This document shows positions 8,701 through 16,354 of a DNA stretch of 64,000 nt, one piece after another (the stretch's first letter is position 1; every line of letters starts with the position of its first letter). Both the position numbers and the translations under genes were made by a program. The notes below the pieces were generated by a model, which did not search any database, was not told the DNA's origin, and worked only from the letters and a program-made list of their open reading frames with translations. Source of the stretch: an uncultured Bacteroides sp. (lineage in GTDB: Bacteria; Bacteroidota; Bacteroidia; Bacteroidales; Bacteroidaceae); the NCBI GenBank assembly GCA_937890825.1, contig CALADS010000005.1:59553-123552 (forward strand). The letters are read 5' to 3'.

Positions 8701-11617
8701 AAAGCAGGTATTCCTGAAACATAAGCAGCCGCAACGGGAGTTGGCTATGCAATGGAGTGTGTTCCGCGACCGCTTGCGTCCGGGGCAGGAAGAAGAATGG
8801 AAGCTGACGGTGAAGCGGCCCGACGGACTGCCTGCGTCTGCCGAGATGCTGGCCATGCTCTACGATGCTTCGCTGGATAAGTTATTCCAGTGTTATCAAG
8901 GGCTGCACATGCATTGCGGCTATGCCTTCCCCACTATCTACAGGCAGTGGAGCCGAGAATCGTCGATGTCTCTCCGTTTTGATTTTCCGCGGCATTCGTA
9001 TCGCGTGCCCGGCTGGACGTATGACAGGTTCTTTTCGTCCACGGGTATTACCGAACTTCTTCAAATTGTGGAAGATGATGCGGAAGTTGTGATAAGGGGG
9101 TATCGCCCAACGATGAAGCAATCATTGACAGGCAGGGTGAACGGGAGTCAAATAAGCAGCACCAGTGAGGATTCCGGCCATGCGGTAGAAGTGAAATATG
9201 TGCCGGTGCAGGTGGAGGAAGAAATTCCGGAAAGCCAGCAGGTATTCGATGTGGTCTTTGAAGAAGAAGTGGTGACGCTGGATGCTGCGACGCAGCCTAT
9301 GCCGCCAGTACGGAAGAATTTTGCAGAAACGGCCTTTTTCTACCCGCAGTTGCGCACCAATGAGCAGGGAGAAATTGTCTTCTCTTTCACCATGCCCGAG
9401 AGTCTGACACGCTGGAATTTCCGAGGGTATGCACATACGCAGGATATGATGACCGGGCAACTGGATGCCGAGGTGGTGACCGCCAAGGAATTCATGGTGC
9501 AACCTCATCTGCCGCGGTTCTTGCGGGCAGGCGACCGCACCCAACTGTCTGCCACGCTCTCGAATCTTACCGGAAAGGCCCTGAAAGGTACGCTGCGCTG
9601 GATGCTCTTCGACCCGGCTACCGAACAGGTGATACACTCGCGCAAGCAGAAGTTCTCTACAGAAGCCGGACGGAATGCCGTGCTTCACTGGGAGGTGGAA
9701 GCCGATGAACGCTATCCGCTGCTAGGTGTGCGTGTGGTGGCAGAAGGTGGTTCTTTTAGCGACGGCGAACAGCTGCTGCTTCCGGTGCTGAGCAACCAGG
9801 TGTTCATCACCGAAACCTTGCCGCTGACGGTGCGTGGAGGGGAACAGAAGGAATATTCTTTGGAACAGTTGTTTAACGGACATCATCTGCAGGCTACTGA
9901 CCGCCGGCTGACCGTAGAATGTACCGGAAATCCGGCCTGGTATGCCGTGCAGGCTTTGCCGTCGTTGAACACACCGTCGTCCGACAATGCTACCGATTGG
10001 GCCACTGCGTATTATGCCAATACGTTGGCTTCCTTTATTGCACAGAGCCAGCCGAAGATACAGGCGATGATAACGCAATGGAAATCGCAGGGTGGTAGCA
10101 AAGAAACTTTCTTAAGCCAACTGGAAAAGAATCCGGAATTGAAGAATATCCTGCTGAGTGAGTCGCCGTGGCTACTCGAAGCTACCACGGAAGCCGAGCA
10201 GCGGGCTCGTATAGCTACGCTGTTCGACCTCAATCAACTGAAAGACCGTAATTATGCGGCACTGACCAAACTGAAAGAATTGCAGGATGCTAATGGAGCC
10301 TGGAGCTGGTATAAAGGAATGCACCCCAGTCATTCCATGACTACCTACATTACCGAACTTTTGGTTCGTCTGCCGTTGCTCACCGGTAAGGCATTGGAAG
10401 ATGAAGCTGTCGTTATCCGTCAAAAAGCGTTTGCCTATCTGCAGCAGCAGTTTCAGGAAGAGTACAAAGAACGGGTGAAGGCAGAACGGAAGGGAGCACG
10501 GTATACCACTCCTTCTGCTACCGCTCTACAGTATCTGTATCTCATAGCTTTGAGTGGAGAAAAAGTGCCCGATACGTATCGCAAAGCTTATCTTTATTTC
10601 TTGGATAAAGTAAATGGACTGCTCCAGTCGGGCAGCGTGGCAGAAAAATCGCAGGCCGCTGTCATTCTTTGGAAGAACGGTCGCACCTCTCAGGCAGAGG
10701 AGTTTGTGGCTTCGCTTCGGGAGCATTTGGTACAAGAACCGGAACTGGGCGCGCATTTTGCTTTTCTGGATGAGGCTTGCCAATGGGGCATGATGCCGAT
10801 ACCTACTCATGTGCAGGCCATGGAGGCTTTCCGCTGTGTGGGTGGACAGGATGCTTTACTGGAGGAAATGAAACTGTGGCTGCTGAAACAGAAACAAACC
10901 TCTTGCTGGACTTCCTCGGTGGCTACAGCCGATGCCATCTATGCTTTACTGATGCAGGGACGCAACCTGTTGGAAGACTCCGGAGAAGTACGTATTACGT
11001 TGGGAAATCGGGTAATCCATACATCGGATGCAGCTATGGCTGGCTTGAATTATGTGAAAGAAACCTTTGCTGGCGGCAGTGCGGAAGTGGATGTCCGTCA
11101 GCTCACGGTAGATAATCGCAGTGAAGGTATGGCATGGGGAGCTGTGTATGCGCAATACCTGATACCTATCAGTGAAGTGAAGCAGCAAGGAGGTGCGTTG
11201 AGTGTGCAGAAACAACTTTTTGTGGAGCGTGTAAATGCTCAGGGGCACAAAACGCTGCAGCCCGTGAGAGAAGGCTCCGCCTTGAAGGTAGGTGAGAAGG
11301 TCGTATCTCGTCTGACCATTCAGCTAGACCGTGCCATGGATTTTGTACAATTGACCGACCAACGAGGTGCCTGCTTCGAACCGCTCGCCGCGCTTTCCGG
11401 CTACCGCTGGATGAATGGCATGGGTACCTATGTAGAGGTGGAAGATGCAGCCACTCGTTTCTTCTTCGATCATTTGGGTAAAGGTGTTTATATCTTGGAG
11501 AATGCTTGCCGGGTGGCTAGAAACGGTCGCTATGAAGCGGGTATGGCTACGATTCAAAGTGCCTATGCTCCAGAATTTGCAGCCCATTCCTCAGGAGTAG
11601 TGGTGGAATGTAAGTAG
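5768..11617 (+). CDS. Alpha-2-macroglobulin family protein, thioester motif lost
   Basis: The protein has 1949 residues; ATG at 5768 or 5774 both give a signal peptide with likely cleavage after SSMAQ. The N-terminal ~500 residues are helical and TPR-like, followed by macroglobulin domains. TDRSIYRPGQTVYVKG at about 570 is the MG2 signature. ETAFFYPQLRTN...SFTMPESLTRWNFRGYA at about 1186 is the A2M domain. The alpha-helical TED domain starts near 1395. Where family members have a C-x-E-Q thioester before a YYAN segment, this protein has Asn1407-Ala-Thr-Asp1410 and then WATAYYAN, so no thioester can form. Bacterial A2Ms are periplasmic or outer-membrane protease traps; thioester-less forms rely on other contacts. 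The gene stands alone between two hairpins. Confidence 0.88.
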   Translation: MVMKKTQKILAIGVLLWGCVCSSMAQSYDKLWKQLEQARDKSLPQTMIRIADQIIQKAEREQNAPQLLKATVWGEYVQSRLTPDSLYAGIRHMEAWAAQEQNPVHRAILHSLLADRYADAMWKSERLNDALTDLELEEVPTDIRQWTGNLFARKVDALCRASLQDEEALLMASSKDYQPFVIMGDESRYYAHDMYHLLAHRALKKYEAIGGYLPDSLRHATVSGIYERMATVYARRPGCEEAALLTALDWVKQLRDEAVRKASAQRWREVEQEAGKRYVEQLDSLIQRYGAQEVCAEAYIRKASWLKNVRNGSLLDCLQTCEEGLKRYPKYSRINELKRIREEVTEPLLSGMVVSQCYPGDTMRLEVMHRNLKGFTLHLYRTAYAEVPQLEGVIDEAFIRQHGRRVATLHRDLKPAPKAGRPAAEWNYMRSDTLFRVPVPDETGVYVLQMVPDGGKAAMEAGFFVVTRFRSMVLSLGEERREVVVLDGRTGHPIAGAEVVGYDSYHPGRKEKVLQRLTTNAEGKACFTHKDVRSYSVRKDKDAAMLRQMAGVDVIYRDEEEREEELLTLLTDRSIYRPGQTVYVKGVAYRQKGWEAQVRKNASYEVVLLDANRKEIAARKLQTNEFGSFATKFVLPTACLNGRLQLQVRGRLASRVIQVEEYRRPTFEINFSPVEKAFCLGEQVVLKGEVKAFSGRSVQELPLAYTLKRTNQRIMPGYVHWMGEETLKHDTVTLDAQGRFEIPVQLPAYDKNTPFAYRYVVEATVTDEGGETQTATSRFNAAQHRYEISIGLPDVLCKEDTLRPMVRVTNAAGVKQAVSGQAYLYREDAKNPIWQGDFQANRPADFSAWSQLPSGKYRLQLTVRDSLNSKQTYPGDYDRELSFMLFSKNDRKLPVFTDLFYQEEQEEFDASQPAVWYFGTSHREAYVLMDVFCQRKRIESRVLQLTDTLMRMEYPYRETYGKGLTVHFTFVKNGKVYEKQVFLKHKQPQRELAMQWSVFRDRLRPGQEEEWKLTVKRPDGLPASAEMLAMLYDASLDKLFQCYQGLHMHCGYAFPTIYRQWSRESSMSLRFDFPRHSYRVPGWTYDRFFSSTGITELLQIVEDDAEVVIRGYRPTMKQSLTGRVNGSQISSTSEDSGHAVEVKYVPVQVEEEIPESQQVFDVVFEEEVVTLDAATQPMPPVRKNFAETAFFYPQLRTNEQGEIVFSFTMPESLTRWNFRGYAHTQDMMTGQLDAEVVTAKEFMVQPHLPRFLRAGDRTQLSATLSNLTGKALKGTLRWMLFDPATEQVIHSRKQKFSTEAGRNAVLHWEVEADERYPLLGVRVVAEGGSFSDGEQLLLPVLSNQVFITETLPLTVRGGEQKEYSLEQLFNGHHLQATDRRLTVECTGNPAWYAVQALPSLNTPSSDNATDWATAYYANTLASFIAQSQPKIQAMITQWKSQGGSKETFLSQLEKNPELKNILLSESPWLLEATTEAEQRARIATLFDLNQLKDRNYAALTKLKELQDANGAWSWYKGMHPSHSMTTYITELLVRLPLLTGKALEDEAVVIRQKAFAYLQQQFQEEYKERVKAERKGARYTTPSATALQYLYLIALSGEKVPDTYRKAYLYFLDKVNGLLQSGSVAEKSQAAVILWKNGRTSQAEEFVASLREHLVQEPELGAHFAFLDEACQWGMMPIPTHVQAMEAFRCVGGQDALLEEMKLWLLKQKQTSCWTSSVATADAIYALLMQGRNLLEDSGEVRITLGNRVIHTSDAAMAGLNYVKETFAGGSAEVDVRQLTVDNRSEGMAWGAVYAQYLIPISEVKQQGGALSVQKQLFVERVNAQGHKTLQPVREGSALKVGEKVVSRLTIQLDRAMDFVQLTDQRGACFEPLAALSGYRWMNGMGTYVEVEDAATRFFFDHLGKGVYILENACRVARNGRYEAGMATIQSAYAPEFAAHSSGVVVECK

Positions 11618-11646
11618 CAGATGTGATTGCAGGCTGTTTTATGATG

Positions 11647-11686
11647 CCGGCTCTCTCGCAGTTTTTTTTACCGGCGAGGGAGCCGG
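11647..11686. terminator. GC-rich hairpin after the alpha-2-macroglobulin gene
   Basis: CCGGCTCTCTCGC at 11647-11659 pairs with GCGAGGGAGCCGG at 11674-11686 with one T-G wobble. The eight-T run lies in the loop and not after the stem, so it is an atypical terminator. Confidence 0.55.
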
Positions 11687-11747
11687 TATGCTATAGTATG
11701 CATGGGTGGGTGCTGTTTCTCTCTCTGGTATAGGCAGCCTAGGTATG

Positions 11748-11804
11748 TATACCCGAAAAGGTATAATATTAGATAATATTCTTATATTTGTACCCTAAAG
11801 GGTA
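11748..11804 (+). promoter_or_regulatory. Autoregulated hipBA-type promoter with two inverted-repeat operators
   Basis: The -7 box TATATTTG lies at 11783-11790. It is flanked by two similar inverted repeats: TATACC-cgaaaa-GGTATA at 11748-11765 and TACCC-TAAA-GGGTA at 11791-11804. One covers the -33 region and the other the transcription start. This is the layout expected for HipB-type autorepression. The gene downstream is only a remnant, so the operators have outlived the system. Confidence 0.6.
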
Positions 11805-11825
11805 TAATTATGAATGATTCATTAT

Positions 11826-12101
11826 ATGAATGATTCATTAGCAACATTTGTGAAAGATATGCGCAAGAAGTTTGGCTTGACTCAAGTTGATTTGGCAGCA
11901 AAGTCGGGTGTAGGACTTCGTTTTGTGCGCGAATTGAAGCAAGGAAAAGTATATCTTTATAACTGCTATGCGGGTTTGCTCACGGAAGATGAGAACGGCT
12001 TTACATTTGTTTACGATACGGCATTCTTAGAATTATTCCTAATGAAAAAGGTATTTTTTGCAGGTCTCATTGAAAACTCCTACATTTGTCCGTATATTTA
12101 G
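11826..12101 (+). pseudogene. Remnant of a hipBA operon: HipB helix-turn-helix fused to degenerate HipA N-terminus
   Basis: The start ATG at 11826 lies in the second copy of a 16-bp tandem duplication (ATGAATGATTCATTA, also at 11810-11824). Residues 1-36 (LATFVKDMRKKFGLTQVDLA and AKSGVGLRFVRELKQGK) are the first part of a HipB-like HTH repressor. The frame then jumps directly into VYLYNCYAGLLTEDENGFTF, which resembles the start of HipA kinases, and ends with FFAGLIEN, which resembles the later FFxGLLxEG motif of HipA. The second half of HipB, the HipA catalytic core and the intervening segment are missing. The likely history is deletion with the fusion kept in frame. An intact small regulator is the alternative, since the HTH helices are still present. 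Confidence 0.7.
12081..12088 (+). promoter_or_regulatory. -7 box before the DUF1573 gene
   Basis: TACATTTG matches TAnnTTTG and lies 27 nt before the ATG at 12116, inside the end of the hipBA remnant. Confidence 0.55.
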
Positions 12102-12115
12102 TTTACAACAGACTT

Positions 12116-13186
12116 ATGAAGAAATTTTTAATTACGTTATATATTTGCTTTTCAACGGCTTTGCTGATGGTGGCTCAGCCTCGTTTTACTTCTAACACCG
12201 AGATGCATAGTTTGGGACAAGTGGAGTGGAAACATCCGGTTACGGTGCAATATGTTATTTCCAATACTGGTACGGAGCCTTTGGTCTTGTCTGATATTGA
12301 GCCCGATTGTGCCTGTACAGCGGTACATTGGACGCAGACTCCTATTGCTCCGGGAGCCAAAGGGGTGGTAGATGTGACTTTTGATGCCGAGGCTTTGGGA
12401 CATTTTCAGAAGTCGGTAGCTGTTTATACCAATGCACAACCGCATCTGATTTATTTGAATTTTAAAGGTGAAGTAGTGCGTCAACTGAAAGATTTTACCC
12501 GTACTCATCCTTATCAGATAGGAAATATCCGCATAGATCGTGAAGAACTTGATTTTCCGGATGTACATTTAGGAGAGCATCCGGTAATTCATGTAGGAGT
12601 GGCCAATTTGTCTGAACATCCTTATGAACCGGTGCTGATGCATCTGCCTTCTTATTTGCAGATGGAAGTGAAGCCCGCTGTGTTGCAGCAAGGTGAGAAA
12701 GGAGTGATTACACTGACTTTGAATCCCGAACGATTATCAGGTTTAGGACTTACTCAATCATCAGTTTATCTTTCTCGTTTTACGGGTGATAAGGTAGGGG
12801 AAGAAAATGAAATTCCGGTTTCTGCTGTTCTGCTGCCCGACTTTTCGGGAATGACTGATACTGAACGTAAAAATGCGCCCGTTATACAGTTATCGGCTAC
12901 AGAATTGGATTTTGCCAATGTGTTGGCTAGAAAAAAGAAGGCTAAACAAGATATTTTAGTGACCAACATGGGACATGCTCCTTTACAGATAGCTAAGTTG
13001 CAGGTATTTCATCCGGCCGTTGGGGTAAGTTTGAAGAAGAATGTACTGATGCCGGGTGAATCCACTCGTCTGAGGGTGACAGTTAGTAAACGTGCCATCG
13101 GAAAGAAACGCCGTCATTTGCGTCTACTGATGATTACCAACGATCCCATGCATACTAAAATGGAAATCAATATCAAAGCAAAGTGA
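12116..13186 (+). CDS. Exported DUF1573 domain protein
   Basis: I chose the ATG at 12116 because it gives a signal peptide, MKKFLITLYICFSTALLMVAQ; the upstream start at 12086 has none. The protein has 356 residues. Residues ~25-115 (HSLGQVEWKHPVTVQYVISN, then DIEPDCACT) form a DUF1573 immunoglobulin-like domain. A second, more diverged copy lies at about residues 255-345 (LSATELDFANVLARKKKAKQ, then NDPMH). DUF1573 proteins are common exported Bacteroidetes proteins of unknown function, with an ASH/PapD-like fold that suggests protein binding in the periplasm or at the surface. It lies 46 nt upstream of meaB; I see no reason to link their functions. Confidence 0.85.
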   Translation: MKKFLITLYICFSTALLMVAQPRFTSNTEMHSLGQVEWKHPVTVQYVISNTGTEPLVLSDIEPDCACTAVHWTQTPIAPGAKGVVDVTFDAEALGHFQKSVAVYTNAQPHLIYLNFKGEVVRQLKDFTRTHPYQIGNIRIDREELDFPDVHLGEHPVIHVGVANLSEHPYEPVLMHLPSYLQMEVKPAVLQQGEKGVITLTLNPERLSGLGLTQSSVYLSRFTGDKVGEENEIPVSAVLLPDFSGMTDTERKNAPVIQLSATELDFANVLARKKKAKQDILVTNMGHAPLQIAKLQVFHPAVGVSLKKNVLMPGESTRLRVTVSKRAIGKKRRHLRLLMITNDPMHTKMEINIKAK

Positions 13187-13232
13187 TTTATATATCCTAT
13201 ATCCTAACTAACCCTCTTAAATCGTATATATT

Positions 13233-14336
13233 ATGGAACACCCGGAAAACAATGAAGCATATAAAGGACTGGTGGTCAATGCAGGTATTGAGCAACCTTC
13301 ATCAATCAACCCTTATTTGAAAAGTCGGCCCAAACGTAAGAAACGAGAGTTATCGGTGGCAGATTATGTGGATGGTATTGTAAAGGGAGATGTTACGACA
13401 TTGAGTCGTGCTGTAACCTTGGTGGAAAGTGTGAAGCCAGAACATCAGGTGTTGGCACAACAAGTGATAGAGAAATGTCTGCCTTATTCAGGCAATTCCA
13501 TTCGTGTGGGTATCAGTGGAGTGCCGGGTGCAGGAAAAAGTACTTCGATTGATGCTTTTGGTCTGCATATTTTAGAAAAGCATGGAGGAAAGTTGGCTGT
13601 TTTGGCTATCGATCCTAGCAGTGAACGTAGTAAAGGCAGTATTCTGGGCGATAAAACCCGTATGGAAAACCTTTCTGTTCATCCGGATTCTTTTATTCGC
13701 CCCAGTCCTTCGGCTGGTTCATTGGGTGGGGTGGCACGTAAGACTCGTGAAACTATTATTCTTTGTGAAGCTGCTGGATTTGACAAGATATTTGTGGAAA
13801 CAGTAGGAGTGGGACAGAGTGAAACAGCTGTACATTCCATGGTAGATTTCTTTCTTTTGATACAGTTGGCTGGTACCGGCGACGAGTTGCAGGGTATTAA
13901 GCGGGGTATCATGGAAATGGCCGACGGCATTGTGATTAACAAAGCCGATGGCGATAATCTGGAACGTGCCAAGCTGGCGGCTACGCAATTCCGGAATGCA
14001 CTGCATCTGTTCCCGGCTTCTGAAAGCGGATGGACACCACAGGTGATGACCTATTCGGGTTTCTATAATATCGGTGTGAAGGAAATCTGGGATATGGTGT
14101 ATCAATACATGGATTTTGTGAAAGACAACGGCTATTTTGCGTATCGTCGCAATGAGCAGAGCAAATACTGGATGTATGAAACCATCAACGAGCATCTGCG
14201 CGATAGTTTCTACCAGAATGCCCGGATAGAATCCATGCTTGCCGAACAGGAAAATCAGGTGCTGCAAGGTAATCTTACTTCTTTTGCAGCGGCCCAAAAA
14301 TTGTTGGATACGTATTTTGAATCGTTGAAACGGTGA
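13233..14336 (+). CDS. meaB: Methylmalonyl-CoA mutase-associated GTPase MeaB
   Basis: The 367-residue protein is a G3E P-loop GTPase of the MeaB/ArgK family. Residues 91-110 read RVGISGVPGAGKSTSIDAFG (Walker A at 96-103). Also visible are DPSSERSKGSILGDKTRM, ETVGVGQSE (switch region with the Walker B-like ETVGVGQ), and NKADGDN (the NKxD base-recognition motif). MeaB protects and reloads the adenosylcobalamin cofactor of methylmalonyl-CoA mutase, which works in the succinate-propionate pathway of Bacteroides. The mutase genes are not in this window. The gene ends in a very long hairpin shared with the convergent exporter gene. Confidence 0.95.
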   Translation: MEHPENNEAYKGLVVNAGIEQPSSINPYLKSRPKRKKRELSVADYVDGIVKGDVTTLSRAVTLVESVKPEHQVLAQQVIEKCLPYSGNSIRVGISGVPGAGKSTSIDAFGLHILEKHGGKLAVLAIDPSSERSKGSILGDKTRMENLSVHPDSFIRPSPSAGSLGGVARKTRETIILCEAAGFDKIFVETVGVGQSETAVHSMVDFFLLIQLAGTGDELQGIKRGIMEMADGIVINKADGDNLERAKLAATQFRNALHLFPASESGWTPQVMTYSGFYNIGVKEIWDMVYQYMDFVKDNGYFAYRRNEQSKYWMYETINEHLRDSFYQNARIESMLAEQENQVLQGNLTSFAAAQKLLDTYFESLKR

Positions 14337-14358
14337 CGTGCCGTTACCGACGATGGTG

Positions 14359-14442
14359 AAGGCTTATATATGCATTGCCCTGAGCAAGCAGTTGCTATAC
14401 ATGATGCAACCGCTTGCTCAGGGCAATGCATATATAAGCCTT
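14359..14442. terminator. Very long bidirectional hairpin between meaB and the DMT exporter
   Basis: The left arm (14359-14389) and right arm (14412-14442) are 31-bp perfect complements. The stem continues, after one mismatch, with GTTGC (14391-14395) and GCAAC (14406-14410) around a 10-nt loop. The outer stem starts AAGG and ends CCTTTT, so it can terminate both convergent genes. The inner part contains GCAAGCAGTTGC and GCAACCGCTTGC, a motif seen again at 60164-60241. Confidence 0.85.
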
Positions 14443-14460
14443 TTATGGGATGGTTCTGTA

Positions 14461-15381
14461 TCAAGATGAATAAGCAGACTTTTCTTTCTCTAAATCGGCT
14501 TTCGATTTACTTTGTGTCACGATGTATACCCCTAGGAAAACCAAGGTAATGGCGATGCCTTTTTTCCAATCGAAATGGTCTAGCCCCATGAGGATGGCAG
14601 CAATGGCGGCAACGATGGGCTGCATGTAATTATACATACTTACTACCGTAGGGCGCATCAAGCGCTGTGCCGTCATGATGCAGATATAAGCCAGGAAACT
14701 GCCGCCTATCACCACATAGCTTACTTGTAGAAGGGCTTCCATAGATACAGACGGCCACTGGATAGCTGCTATATCACTGTAAGAAAAGGGAATGTAGCAC
14801 ATAGAGGCATAAACAAACATCCATTTGTTGAGTGTGATGGGAGAATATTTTTGCGACAGACTTTTAAATACGGTAAGATAGATGGAGAAACTAATCTGAG
14901 CTGTCAGGCAGAGTAAAGCTCCCCACATATTGCTGTTGCCTCCTTCTGATCCTGTCTGACTGCTAAGAATCAGGGTCAGGGCTCCCATGGCACCCGTGAA
15001 AATGCCCAACACCTTTTTATTAGTAACCGGTTCTTTCAGATAGAGTGCAGCTACTATCATGGTAACGATAGGCAGGGTGGTGGTGACGATAGATGCATCG
15101 ATGGGAGAGGTAAGTGACAGTCCGAATATGTATACTCCTTGGTTAAAAACCAATGCAAAGAGCGAAGCGAAGAAGATTTTCAGCATGTCGTGAGGATTCA
15201 CCTCTTCTTGTTTACAGCAAAACGATAATAACCAAAAGCATATGGCAGCACCCATCATACGGAACGTGGTGACTGTGAGTGGGGTAAATTCTGTCAAGGC
15301 AGATTTGCCAATCGGTGCCATCAGTCCCCAAAGCACGTTGGCGCTGAGAGCCATAGCGTGCCCTTTTACATACTTGTTCAT
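14461..15381 (-). CDS. EamA/DMT-superfamily transporter
   Basis: The 306-residue protein has about ten predicted membrane helices in two EamA repeats: residues ~10-140 beginning HAMALSANVLWGLMAPIGKS, and ~160-295 with a DHFDWKKGIAITLVFLGVYI end. The first repeat contains the SPIDASIVTTTLPIVTMIVA segment typical of the family. DMT exporters move small metabolites or amino acids out of the cell; the substrate cannot be read from sequence. The start MNKYVKGHAMAL puts the first helix at the normal distance. It converges on meaB across the shared hairpin and diverges from the ATPase gene. Confidence 0.88.
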   Translation of the reverse strand: MNKYVKGHAMALSANVLWGLMAPIGKSALTEFTPLTVTTFRMMGAAICFWLLSFCCKQEEVNPHDMLKIFFASLFALVFNQGVYIFGLSLTSPIDASIVTTTLPIVTMIVAALYLKEPVTNKKVLGIFTGAMGALTLILSSQTGSEGGNSNMWGALLCLTAQISFSIYLTVFKSLSQKYSPITLNKWMFVYASMCYIPFSYSDIAAIQWPSVSMEALLQVSYVVIGGSFLAYICIMTAQRLMRPTVVSMYNYMQPIVAAIAAILMGLDHFDWKKGIAITLVFLGVYIVTQSKSKADLEKEKSAYSS

Positions 15382-15457
15382 AACCTGAATACCTTAAAAA
15401 AATGATTGAAAAGTGCTGCAAAATTAGCGATAATTTTGCATCTTCAAGAGATTGTTG

Positions 15458-15465
15458 TATTTTTG
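15458..15465 (+). promoter_or_regulatory. -7 box before the ATPase/DUF4435 pair
   Basis: TATTTTTG fits TAnnTTTG and lies 28 nt before the ATG at 15494. The 110-bp intergenic region must also carry the exporter's promoter on the other strand. Confidence 0.5.
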
Positions 15466-15493
15466 TTTATGACGATTATTAAAAGAACGAACT

Positions 15494-16324
15494 ATGGAAG
15501 TACCAGCCAATTATATCAAGCGTATTGAAATTTGCGGTTTATGGCATCGCTTCAACATCGCCTGGGATTTGCGTCCCGATGTGAATATCCTGTCGGGCAT
15601 CAACGGAGTGGGCAAAACGACCATTCTGAACCGTTCGGTCGGCTATCTGGAACAGACCTCCGGTGAAGTGAAGCGTGAGGAGAAAAACGGTGTACACGTA
15701 TATTTCGACAATCCTGAAGCAACATTTATCCCGTTCGACGTTATACGCAGCTATGACCGTCCGCTCGTAATGGGTGACTTTACCGCCCGTATGGCTGATC
15801 CTCACGTACAGTCAGAATTGGATTGGCAATTGTATCTTTTGCAGCGCCGCTACCTGGATTATCAGGTGAATATGGGGAATAAGATGATAGAATTGCTCAG
15901 TAGTGGAGATGAGGAGTTGCGTTCGCAGGCTTCCGCCGTTTCCTTGCCCAAGCGGAAGTTTCAAGATATGGTAGATGAACTTTTCAGCTATACGCGCAAA
16001 ACCATCGATCGTAAGAGCAACGACATTGCCTTTTATCAAGATGGAGAGCGTCTGCTTCCCTATAAACTTTCATCGGGTGAAAAGCAGATGCTGGTGATTT
16101 TGCTTACAGTATTAGTACGCGATGGCAAGCATTGTGTGCTCTTTATGGACGAGCCGGAAGCCTCGCTCCACATCGAATGGCAGCAAAAACTCATCGGTAT
16201 GATTCGTACGCTGAATCCCAATCTTCAACTGATTCTCACCACCCATTCTCCTGCATTGATAATGGAAGGGTGGCTGGATGCCGTTACCGAGGTGAGTGAC
16301 ATTTCTTCCGATATAAAGAAATAA
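15494..16324 (+). CDS. ABC/SMC-type AAA ATPase (AAA_21-like), PARIS AriA-like candidate
   Basis: The 276-residue cytoplasmic ATPase has the full ABC-type motif set: GINGVGKTT (Walker A, residues 35-43), LSSGEKQML (signature, 192-200), VLFMDEPEASL (Walker B, from 215) and LTTHSPAL (switch His251). It lacks membrane segments, and the insert between Walker A and the signature is short, so it is compact like AAA_21 proteins and not like SMC or RecF. The next gene, 30 nt downstream, is a DUF4435 protein. An ABC-type ATPase followed by a DUF4435/TOPRIM protein is the architecture of PARIS anti-phage systems (AriA-AriB); the type II variant is the closer match. A conserved chromosomal pair with another role is the alternative. 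Confidence 0.85.
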   Translation: MEVPANYIKRIEICGLWHRFNIAWDLRPDVNILSGINGVGKTTILNRSVGYLEQTSGEVKREEKNGVHVYFDNPEATFIPFDVIRSYDRPLVMGDFTARMADPHVQSELDWQLYLLQRRYLDYQVNMGNKMIELLSSGDEELRSQASAVSLPKRKFQDMVDELFSYTRKTIDRKSNDIAFYQDGERLLPYKLSSGEKQMLVILLTVLVRDGKHCVLFMDEPEASLHIEWQQKLIGMIRTLNPNLQLILTTHSPALIMEGWLDAVTEVSDISSDIKK

Positions 16325-16354
16325 GATGTGTTTTATCGTTTTAAATAGAATCAA

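Noticed and set aside
11814..11825. Upstream ATG of the hipBA remnant as true start
   Set aside because: It exists only through the 16-bp duplication; homology to HipB begins at the second copy, MNDSLATF.
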